The notes under the pieces: generated by a model
What the model was told of the DNA's origin: nothing
The model's database searches: none
Seen by the model: the letters and a program-made list of their open reading frames with translations, nothing else
Part shown: in pieces, positions 1-5,702 of the stretch
How the letters are laid out: each line of letters begins with the position of its first letter
Numbering within the stretch: position 1 is the stretch's first letter
Source: an uncultured Kiritimatiellota bacterium
GTDB lineage: Bacteria > Verrucomicrobiota > Kiritimatiellia > RFP12 > UBA1067
NCBI GenBank assembly: GCA_934667425.1
Contig: CAKULV010000085.1
Span: forward strand, 1 to 7,069
Direction of reading: 5' to 3'
Length of the DNA: 7,069 nucleotides
Program-made: the position numbers and the translations under genes

Positions 1-124
1 TGCCATCCTACATCCCGCCTCCCATTGTCCAACTCATTGCCCATACACTATGGTCATTTACTTTGGCAAGTCACCCACAACCGCAAAGCTCTAAAGGAGC
101 GTTTTCTCCGCGTCCGCAACATGG

Positions 125-130
125 TATAAT
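125..130 (+). promoter_or_regulatory. -10 box of a probable leaderless promoter
   Basis: A perfect TATAAT hexamer is followed by seven GC-rich bases (GCGGCGC) and then directly by the ATG at 138. A transcript starting at the usual distance from a -10 box would begin at or next to that ATG. The best-placed -35 candidate (TTTTCT, 102-107, 17-base spacer) is weak. No Shine-Dalgarno sequence is visible before either nearby ATG, which supports leaderless translation. Confidence 0.6.
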
Positions 131-137
131 GCGGCGC

Positions 138-938
138 ATGAAAAGCACCACCATTCTCTGCATTGCGATTGGAGCGTTTGCCTGCGGCATGGCCATAGGA
201 CACATGACGTGCACAAAGACGGACACGAACGATAGTGCCACCATGGACGATCTCGTCACACCTCGCAAAAGATCAGCGATCCGCGATGCGGATGCGCACC
301 TTCTGCGCAAACGCATCAGGGAACTCGAAAGACAGCTGAATTCCATGAAGGCCGCACAACAGGCAGATACGAGGTTGGCGCAGAACACTGAACAAACATC
401 CAATGACAGCCCTACGGAACAGGCGATCGACCGCAACGCTCCAACACAGCCACCCACCGCCGCCGACATGAAGGCGAGGATGGAGGAACTGCGCAAGAGC
501 AATCCACAGCGGTATGCGCAGATGACCAACCGCTTCGCAAGGATGCGGTCGTGGCGCAGGAACCGTACGCAGAACCAACTCGACATTCTTGGCAGCGTAG
601 ACCTCACAAGACTCTCAAGGTCAGAGCGCGAAGTGCACGACCAGTATCAGGAAGCCGTGTCCAGGAGAGAAGAACTCCGCGAAATGCTGAATCCTCAGAA
701 CGAAGACATCCCTGAAGAGCAGCGCCGGGAATTGTTCAATGAAATGCGCGAGCTTGACAGGCTGACGATGGAACTCGCCGAATCCGAGCGCAACACGCTG
801 CTTATGCAGGCGGCAAGGGATCTTGGCGCCACCGGCCAGGAGGCCAGCGATTTCATCGAGACCATCTCCGCCATATACGAGGCCACTCAGGTACGTGGCG
901 GTCCAAGACCACCCAGGGGTGGCCCGCCCAGGCCCTGA
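138..938 (+). CDS. Membrane-anchored coiled-coil protein of unknown function
   Basis: I do not recognise a named family. The 266-residue product has a short basic start (MKS), one hydrophobic segment at about residues 5-21 and then a hydrophilic, strongly charged remainder, so it is probably a single-pass protein with its bulk in the periplasm. Cysteines 8, 16 and 25 do not form a good lipobox. Residues 53-75 (LLRKRIRELERQL) read as a coiled coil, residues 85-110 as a Thr/Pro/Asn/Gln-rich linker, and residues 111-250 as a long helical region rich in Arg, Glu and Gln (LSRSEREVHDQYQEAVSRRE, then EEQRRELFNEMREL). The helical half loosely recalls Spy/CpxP-like periplasmic helical proteins, but this is only a resemblance. 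The tail is Gly/Pro/Arg-rich (RGGPRPPRGGPPRP). The start at 138 fits the TATAAT box at 125-130; an ATG at 129 overlaps that box and a TTG at 63 lies upstream of it, so both are less likely. It converges on rsgA with 28 bases between stop codons and no clear terminator. Confidence 0.8.
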   Translation: MKSTTILCIAIGAFACGMAIGHMTCTKTDTNDSATMDDLVTPRKRSAIRDADAHLLRKRIRELERQLNSMKAAQQADTRLAQNTEQTSNDSPTEQAIDRNAPTQPPTAADMKARMEELRKSNPQRYAQMTNRFARMRSWRRNRTQNQLDILGSVDLTRLSRSEREVHDQYQEAVSRREELREMLNPQNEDIPEEQRRELFNEMRELDRLTMELAESERNTLLMQAARDLGATGQEASDFIETISAIYEATQVRGGPRPPRGGPPRP

Positions 939-966
939 CCGCGCATCGCATCGAAATGTGCCGCGC

Positions 967-1800
967 TTATCTGCGGATCTGCTGCCGGTACCTGTGTGTG
1001 CCGCCGATGCGCCCCTTCAGGTCGAAGCCGTCCAGGCCAAGTACGCCAAACTCGCGCAATCCAGGCGTGTCGAGGGCCATCGCGCCGCATGGCAGCATCA
1101 CAAGTTCCCGAGAAGTCGTAGTGTGCCGCCCCTTCCCGCTCCACTCCTGGATATTTCCAGTAGCCATCCACTCTTCACCGGCAAGCGTGTTTACGAGCGT
1201 GGACTTCCCCACACCGGACGAGCCGACAATTGCGACTGTCTTCCTTGGCTGGACATATCTCCACACCTGATCCATGCCTTTCCCCGACGTAGAGGAAACT
1301 TCGATCACCGGTACGCCATATTCCGCAAAGTCAGCGGCGTGGACCCCATCCGGGGTGCCGATGTCTGACTTCGTAAGCAGCAGCGCCACCCGGTCTATGC
1401 ATCCGGACTTCTTGGCAAGCGCGAGCATGCGCTCCAGCCTCGCGACGGACGCATTGCCGTTCATCGCCATCGCGAAGAAAAGCGTGTCGAAATTCACGGC
1501 AAGCGTCTGGGATCTGAATCCGGACGATGACGGATCCAGACGCTCAAGGGAGGAGATTCGCGGCAACACCTCCGTTATCCGGCTTTCCCCCTGCGGGTTG
1601 TAGACGAAGCGGACAAAATCCCCGGTAACAGGAGGAGGAGTATCCCGAAAGGATGACGATTTCGTGCGGGCGATGGCTTCGCCCTCCGGCTTTTCATCGC
1701 ACACAACATGGAAGTAGTCTCCATGAGCACTCGTGACTCGCGCAACGCCTTCAGTCTCATCCCCCCAGTATCCCCAGGCCTTCAACCTTTCGCCAGACAT
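967..1800 (-). CDS. rsgA: RsgA-type ribosome small-subunit GTPase, lacking the C-terminal zinc domain
   Basis: RsgA is a circularly permuted GTPase that acts in late maturation of the 30S ribosomal subunit. The 277 residues show an N-terminal OB-fold-like part (about 1-85, with TGDFVRFVYNPQGESRI), then the permuted motif order: G4 TKSD (143-146), G5 SS (169-170), G1 GSSGVGKST (193-201), the G2 region RHTTT (225-229) and G3 DTPG (244-247). This order identifies the family. Most members continue for some 60-100 residues with a zinc-binding Cys-x-Cys/His cluster. Here the protein ends about 30 residues after G3, in a basic tail (GTHRYRQQIRR), and no cluster appears in the other minus-strand frames down to gene 1. 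The ATG at 1800 has AGAGGG about nine bases upstream. It lies 96 bases after the Minf_1886-like gene and could be cotranscribed or use its own weak promoter (TATATG on the minus strand, 1826-1821). The GTPase assignment is firm; whether it is fully functional is open. Confidence 0.9.
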   Translation of the reverse strand: MSGERLKAWGYWGDETEGVARVTSAHGDYFHVVCDEKPEGEAIARTKSSSFRDTPPPVTGDFVRFVYNPQGESRITEVLPRISSLERLDPSSSGFRSQTLAVNFDTLFFAMAMNGNASVARLERMLALAKKSGCIDRVALLLTKSDIGTPDGVHAADFAEYGVPVIEVSSTSGKGMDQVWRYVQPRKTVAIVGSSGVGKSTLVNTLAGEEWMATGNIQEWSGKGRHTTTSRELVMLPCGAMALDTPGLREFGVLGLDGFDLKGRIGGTHRYRQQIRR

Positions 1801-1896
1801 CGCCTTGCCCTCTTTACTCGCATATAACTTGACTTGCCTGTAACTTACCTTATGGTTGCCATCATTGACATTCCCGTGCGAAGCGCGGGCGGCGGG

Positions 1897-2268
1897 CTAC
1901 ACTGCGTATGGATCAAGGAACTCACGCCTGAAATTGAAGCCGCCGACAAAGTCCTCTGGCGAATCGGAATCGGTCTTGCCTATTCTCTTTGCATTGTAGA
2001 GGTTGAACACAATCGCCCCCACGTCTTCGCAGCTGTGCACTCCCCAGTCGTTGAGCGTGGTGTACGCAAGCGGACCATATGCGTCAAGCGCGAGATCGCG
2101 GAAATAGCACAGGAGCTCGTGTCCCGACACATGGCCCTTCGCGTCCTCGCTGGCGATGCGTATCACCTCCAGCACAAAGTCGTAGGCGCGGGAATCAAAC
2201 CGCCCATCCGTCTTCAGGATGTCGGAATAGCTGTCCTTCTCGTACTGTATTTCCGGCACGTCTATCAT
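1897..2268 (-). CDS. Minf_1886 / TIGR04138 family protein, function unknown
   Basis: The 123-residue soluble protein matches my memory of the Minf_1886 family (TIGR04138), small conserved proteins largely limited to Verrucomicrobia and Planctomycetes. Visible family features in order are RFDSRAYDFVLEVI (23-36), HVSGHELL (46-53), YGPLAYTTLNDWGV (64-77), EDVGAIVFNL (81-90) and a C-terminal DFVGGFNF segment (107-113). No biochemical role is known to me, and there is no signal peptide or membrane span. I chose the ATG at 2268 because GAGGTGA stands five bases before it and conserved sequence begins nearby. A longer reading from 2337 would lie over the end of cmk, and its extra residues look unconserved. 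The start is four bases after the cmk stop codon, which points to translational coupling with cmk. Assignment is by motif recall, not search. Confidence 0.85.
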   Translation of the reverse strand: MIDVPEIQYEKDSYSDILKTDGRFDSRAYDFVLEVIRIASEDAKGHVSGHELLCYFRDLALDAYGPLAYTTLNDWGVHSCEDVGAIVFNLYNAKRIGKTDSDSPEDFVGGFNFRREFLDPYAV

Positions 2269-2272
2269 TGGC

Positions 2273-2279
2273 TCACCTC
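2273..2279 (-). promoter_or_regulatory. Shine-Dalgarno overlapping the cmk stop codon
   Basis: On the minus strand the bases read GAGGTGA. The last three are the TGA stop codon of cmk, and the GAGG core lies about seven bases before the ATG at 2268. A ribosome ending cmk therefore stands on the initiation site of the next gene. This decides the start at 2268 and suggests coupled synthesis. Confidence 0.75.
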
Positions 2280-2956
2280 GATGCGGAACGCCATTCCGGA
2301 GGCAGCGACGCAATGACGGAGTCCACCACCTGCTCAAGGGTTAGATCCGAAGAATCGATCTCAACCGCCCCATCCGCCTTGCGAAGCGGGGCGTATTTGC
2401 GGGAGGAGTCTATCCTGTCTCGCGCAAGCAGCGATTCCCTGACGGCCTCGGCCGTCTGCATGGCGATTCCCTTCTCCACCTCCTCCTTCTGCCGCCTTGA
2501 GGCACGCACGTCTGCCGATGCCGTAAGGTAGAAGCGCGCTGGAGTATCCGGGAAAACCGCCGTGGTGATGTCCCTGCCCTCTACGACAAGGTCGCCAAAG
2601 GACGGAAGCGACCGGAGGATCGCTGTTACGCTGTCGCGCACCGCCTTCACCGTGGCGACCGCAGATGCATGCGCATTGACCGCCGGAGTGCGGATGCGGT
2701 CGCCCGGCTCCTCGCCGTGCACGAGAAAGCGGACGCAGCCACCCTCTGGCACGCATTCTATCTTGACATGCCCCAAGAACCCCGCCACGTCCGCCGGGTT
2801 GGAGGTATCAATGCCATTCTCCACGCACTGCCATGTTATTATCCTGTACAATGCCCCGGAATCGACATGCAGAAATCCCAGACGTTCCCCGACGATGCGG
2901 GAGACGGAACTCTTCCCCGCCCCGCTCGGCCCATCGATTGCAATGACTTTCGACAT
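2273..2956 (-). CDS. cmk: Cytidylate kinase (CMP/dCMP kinase)
   Basis: Cytidylate kinase transfers a phosphate from ATP to CMP or dCMP in the cytoplasm, feeding CTP and dCTP pools. The 227 residues have the usual length of the bacterial enzyme. The P-loop GPSGAGKS is at 9-16, DSGALYR of the nucleotide-monophosphate site at 32-38, VVEGRDITTAVFPD at 124-137, and the lid and C-terminal signature from RDRIDSSRKYAPLRKADGA into IDSS at 179-203. The usual EGRDIGTVVFPD reads EGRDITTAVFPD here, so Thr replaces a commonly conserved Gly; the other active-site residues look intact. The ATG at 2956 is preceded by GAAGGGG at good spacing and by an extended -10 promoter. It is the first gene of the cmk, Minf_1886-like, rsgA run; cmk often stands close to translation genes in bacteria, in line with its neighbour rsgA. 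Confidence 0.95.
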   Translation of the reverse strand: MSKVIAIDGPSGAGKSSVSRIVGERLGFLHVDSGALYRIITWQCVENGIDTSNPADVAGFLGHVKIECVPEGGCVRFLVHGEEPGDRIRTPAVNAHASAVATVKAVRDSVTAILRSLPSFGDLVVEGRDITTAVFPDTPARFYLTASADVRASRRQKEEVEKGIAMQTAEAVRESLLARDRIDSSRKYAPLRKADGAVEIDSSDLTLEQVVDSVIASLPPEWRSASR

Positions 2957-2960
2957 CGTT

Positions 2961-2968
2961 TCCCCTTC
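2961..2968 (-). promoter_or_regulatory. Shine-Dalgarno of cmk
   Basis: The minus strand reads GAAGGGGA followed by AACG and the ATG at 2956, a conventional ribosome binding site that fixes the cmk start. Confidence 0.6.
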
Positions 2969-2983
2969 AGTTTTAATGCGCGG

Positions 2984-2992
2984 ATTATATCA
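2984..2992 (-). promoter_or_regulatory. Extended -10 promoter of cmk
   Basis: The minus strand reads TGATATAAT: a consensus TATAAT (2989-2984) with the TGN extension directly before it. Extended -10 promoters need little -35 contact, and no good -35 is visible here. Transcription should start near 2976-2977, giving a leader of about 20 bases that contains the Shine-Dalgarno sequence. The bases after the box (CCGCGCAT) resemble those after the -10 box of the first gene. Confidence 0.65.
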
Positions 2993-3219
2993 AAGTTCTC
3001 GTCGGAGTGTTACTGCTTAATTGGAAGCAAGACGGGGGGGGCCTCGGCATCGTCCCTCAGACCAACAGTCCGCTCATCGCCGGCAGCGGAAATGCCGCGC
3101 CGGAAGCAAGCTGACAAGACGAATGACAAAGGACGTCAAGCGTGCATAGGCCAGCAAGATGGCCGAGGAAGCCGCCGCATATGCGCTCGCGACCGCGTTC
3201 GCCCGTCCAAAGACGAACA
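2993..3219. other. Intergenic stretch without a supported gene
   Basis: Between the cmk promoter and the hairpin downstream of the TMEM43-LRR gene I find no reading frame with a credible start, ribosome binding site and protein-like sequence. A minus-strand frame ending near 3074 gives a hydrophobic stretch (SSAILLAYARLTSF) but has no proper start. A run of eight G at 3034-3041 is the only conspicuous composition feature. Confidence 0.5.
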
Positions 3220-3255
3220 GCCCAGTTGAGATCCGGACGGATTCCCCAACTGGGC
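3220..3255 (-). terminator. Terminator-like hairpin after the TMEM43-LRR gene
   Basis: GCCCAGTTG (3220-3228) and CAACTGGGC (3247-3255) form a perfect nine-pair stem, with an inner ATCC/GGAT pairing (3231-3234 with 3239-3242) that extends it. On the minus strand the structure begins 27 bases after the stop codon of the TMEM43-LRR gene and is followed by a moderately T-rich run (TGTTCGTCTTT). The position suits a terminator for the right-hand operon. The T tract is interrupted, so efficiency is uncertain. Confidence 0.6.
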
Positions 3256-3282
3256 GATGTTCAAGAAACCGCCTATGCCGTA

Positions 3283-5658
3283 TCAGCGCAGGTTCACGCG
3301 GTTGTGCTTGCCGCGCGCCTTGAGCGCGGCCTCCAGCGCGGCGACCTCCTCTTCCGGGAACGCCTTCTTCGCGCACGTCACCGTCTTCAGCCGGGGGCAG
3401 GAGAGGAGCGGCGCGAGCGAGGCGACGCCGGAGACGTTGGGCATCGATACGACTTCCAGCGCGGGCAGCCCCGCGAGCGCGTCGAAGTTCGACACCTTGT
3501 GCGCCGTCTTCCGGTCGTTCGGGAGCGTGAGCCTCTTGAGGCTCTTGAGGCCCTTGGCGAACGCGAGGTCGACGTCGCACTTGACGGCGAGGTCGAGCGT
3601 CTTCAGCGCCGTCAGGGCGGCGAGCGCGTCGAAGTCCGCGACGACCGAGCCGGGAAGCTCGAGGCGCTCGAGCTTCGTCGCGTTCGCCAGCACCTTCAGC
3701 GACCCGAAGGCCGTGGCGAGGTTGCGGCCGTCCATGTTCCAGGCCCGCAGGTAGCGGAGGTTCGGCAGGCTCGCAAGCGGCGTGAAGTCGTCGATCTTCT
3801 CGGCGAAGACCTTGACCTCCTCGGCCTGCGGGACCTCCTTCAGCCAGGCGAGAGACGTCATCTTCGTGAGCCCGCCGTGGAAGGCCGTCACCTGCTTGAG
3901 CGAGCCGAGCGAGCGGTAGCAGTCCTCGCCCGGGACGAGCGGGTTGACGGCGTAGTAGTCGATCTTCCGGAGGCTCTTCGCCGCCGCGAGCGGGGAGAAG
4001 TCCTTCACCTTCGATGCGTAGAGGTCGAGCTCCGCGAGGGCGGGCAGGGCGGCGACTGGCGCGAGGTCGGAGATCTCGCAGTACTTCAGGGCCAGGGTGC
4101 TGACGGCCGCGAGCTTGGCGAGCGGGGCGAAGTCGGCCTTGACGCCGGTGATCGAGACCCGGCGCGCCGACGTGAACGCCGTGACGGGCGCGAGGTCGGA
4201 GATCTTGCGGTCGGCGGCCGTGTCAGTGATGTAGACGCTCGTCGCGCCCGGCCAGGCCTGCGCGGCGGCCGCGAGCGCGCCGGCGTCGCACTTCTCCAGC
4301 GTCAGCGAGACGGAGGGCGAACCGCCGAGGGCCTTGAACTCCTCGGCGGCGGCGGCGACCTCGGCCGCGTCCGCACCCTTGAGGGTGACGCCGCTGCGCG
4401 TGACGCGCTTCTCGGCGAACGCCGCGAGCGAGAGGAGCGCGAAGGCGACGGCCGCGGCACCCTTCGCCGCGGACGGCGCACCGGCGGCGGCCTTCGCCTT
4501 GGCGGCCTTGCGCCTCTGGATCAGCTTCCAGACGAAGAAGCCGGCGACGGCGAGAAGCGCTACGCCGAGGACTGGGCGGTAGAAGAGCCAGGCGACGCCT
4601 ATCGTCACGAGTGCGCAGACGAGCGAGACGAGGCCGGCCACGACGGCGATGCCCATCTCGACGACGTTGCCGAGGAACGGCAGCACGTCCGCCAGGACCG
4701 ACAGCGGCTTGAGGAGCATCGACAGGCCGGCGAACATCATCAGGAACCCGCCGAGGCGGAGGCCCCACGTGAAGAGCGTGTTCGCGTCGCGCGCGTCGGC
4801 GAACATCTCCGCCGCGTCGGCTACGCCGTCCTTGAGGAGGTCGACCCGCTTGCCCGTCTTCGCCACGTAGGGGACGAAGGTGTCGCCGTGCTGCTTGGAG
4901 ACGACGGAGATCTCGTGCGGGTAGACGACGCTGAAGACGACGCGCATGTCGCCGATGCGCGGCTGCGACGCGACGTCCCGCTCGTTCTTCTCGTTGAGGC
5001 GCGTCTCGCGGTTCGGCACGTAGATCGTCGTGCCCTTCAACTGGACGCGCGCGACGCGGCAGGTGAAGTCCGCAGGGTATGCGTAGTCCTTGGCCTCGCC
5101 GATGCGCGACACCTGGCCCGCGCTCAGGCGGAACGCGCCGAAGCTCACGTTCGCCGCGCGCTGCGTCCGCGACGGGAACTCCAGCGCACCGGGGTTGTCG
5201 TGTCCGGACTCCTTGAACTCGGACGAGTCGATCGCCTGCCCGCTCCAGACCTTCGAGTAGGTGTAGGTTTTCGTCGTCGTGACGCTGCCGCCGGCGTTCT
5301 TCCTCTCCTCCGTCTTGCAGTTCTCCCGCCACTGGTACATCTCGACCTTGCGGATGAGCGCGATCGCCGTCTCGGAGACGCCGAACTCCTCGTCCACAAG
5401 GACGTCCTTCGTGTCGGCCTTGCCCGAGACGTGCACGAGCCGGCCGTCCATCCCGGGATCGACCTTCTCTGCGGACTCGAGGGCCACGCAGGCCCCCTCG
5501 CCCTCGTCGAGGGCCTTCGCCGTCTTCACCGAGTTGCCCTCGTTCCAGAAGAGCACGGGGAAGCCCAGCACGAAGAGGCCGAGCCCCACGACCACGCCCT
5601 TGATCGAGTTGCCGAGGCGCGAACCCCACGATTCCGTCGTCGTTTCCGTCACTGCCAT
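3283..5658 (-). CDS. TMEM43-family membrane protein fused to a leucine-rich-repeat domain
   Basis: Residues 1-385 match the TMEM43 (LUMA, DUF1625) family: a membrane span at about 19-38, an extracytoplasmic domain with GRLVHVSG (72-79), FGVSETAIALIRKVEMYQW (92-110), the WSGQAIDSSEF and GHDNP segments (138-156) and VSFGAFRLS (171-179), then three spans at about 299-319, 334-358 and 362-380. A basic linker (QRRKAAKAKA, 381-390) leads to a hydrophobic stretch at 400-415 ending AFAEK, shaped like a signal peptide. From about 486 to the end the protein has SDS22/internalin-like leucine-rich repeats of roughly 22 residues, e.g. ISDLAPVAALPALAELDL (529-546) and IDDFTPLASLPNLRYLRA (622-639). A perfect 19-base DNA repeat (4058-4076 and 4187-4205) encodes ISDLAP twice. 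The ATG has AGGAGGT five bases upstream. Bacterial TMEM43 proteins have no settled role; human TMEM43 is an inner nuclear membrane protein. The repeats suggest protein binding. It is probably the last gene of the right-hand operon. Confidence 0.9.
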   Translation of the reverse strand: MAVTETTTESWGSRLGNSIKGVVVGLGLFVLGFPVLFWNEGNSVKTAKALDEGEGACVALESAEKVDPGMDGRLVHVSGKADTKDVLVDEEFGVSETAIALIRKVEMYQWRENCKTEERKNAGGSVTTTKTYTYSKVWSGQAIDSSEFKESGHDNPGALEFPSRTQRAANVSFGAFRLSAGQVSRIGEAKDYAYPADFTCRVARVQLKGTTIYVPNRETRLNEKNERDVASQPRIGDMRVVFSVVYPHEISVVSKQHGDTFVPYVAKTGKRVDLLKDGVADAAEMFADARDANTLFTWGLRLGGFLMMFAGLSMLLKPLSVLADVLPFLGNVVEMGIAVVAGLVSLVCALVTIGVAWLFYRPVLGVALLAVAGFFVWKLIQRRKAAKAKAAAGAPSAAKGAAAVAFALLSLAAFAEKRVTRSGVTLKGADAAEVAAAAEEFKALGGSPSVSLTLEKCDAGALAAAAQAWPGATSVYITDTAADRKISDLAPVTAFTSARRVSITGVKADFAPLAKLAAVSTLALKYCEISDLAPVAALPALAELDLYASKVKDFSPLAAAKSLRKIDYYAVNPLVPGEDCYRSLGSLKQVTAFHGGLTKMTSLAWLKEVPQAEEVKVFAEKIDDFTPLASLPNLRYLRAWNMDGRNLATAFGSLKVLANATKLERLELPGSVVADFDALAALTALKTLDLAVKCDVDLAFAKGLKSLKRLTLPNDRKTAHKVSNFDALAGLPALEVVSMPNVSGVASLAPLLSCPRLKTVTCAKKAFPEEEVAALEAALKARGKHNRVNLR

Positions 5659-5663
5659 AGTCT

Positions 5664-5670
5664 ACCTCCT
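5664..5670 (-). promoter_or_regulatory. Strong Shine-Dalgarno of the TMEM43-LRR gene
   Basis: The minus strand reads AGGAGGT five bases before the ATG at 5658, the best ribosome binding site in the window. It lies in the 44-base gap after the CsgG-like gene. No clear promoter is visible in that gap, which favours cotranscription. Confidence 0.7.
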
Positions 5671-5702
5671 ATCGTTTATGCCTATTTGAGCTTTACTTCC
5701 GG

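Noticed and set aside
88..106. Small hairpin GCTCTAAAGGAGC followed by GTTTT, possibly a terminator of an upstream gene.
   Set aside because: The stem is only four or five pairs with a short tail, and no gene is seen ending just before it in the window.
63..137. Extension of the first gene to a TTG at 63 or ATG at 129.
   Set aside because: There is no Shine-Dalgarno, the added residues look non-coding, and the TATAAT box at 125-130 lies inside the extension. The hydrophobic anchor starts just after the ATG at 138.
1873..1889. Hairpin CCCGTGCGAAGCGCGGG just after the Minf_1886-like stop codon.
   Set aside because: On the transcribed minus strand it has a C-A mismatch in the stem and no T tract, so it is a poor terminator; it may only slow transcription before rsgA.
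2269..2337. Longer N-terminus for the Minf_1886-like protein, starting inside cmk.
   Set aside because: The extra residues are Arg/Trp/Pro-rich shadow translation of cmk, and a strong Shine-Dalgarno stands before the ATG at 2268.
3074..3219. Hydrophobic minus-strand frame that might be a remnant membrane-protein gene.
   Set aside because: It has no ATG or GTG start with a ribosome binding site, runs through the terminator-like hairpin, and matches nothing I recognise.
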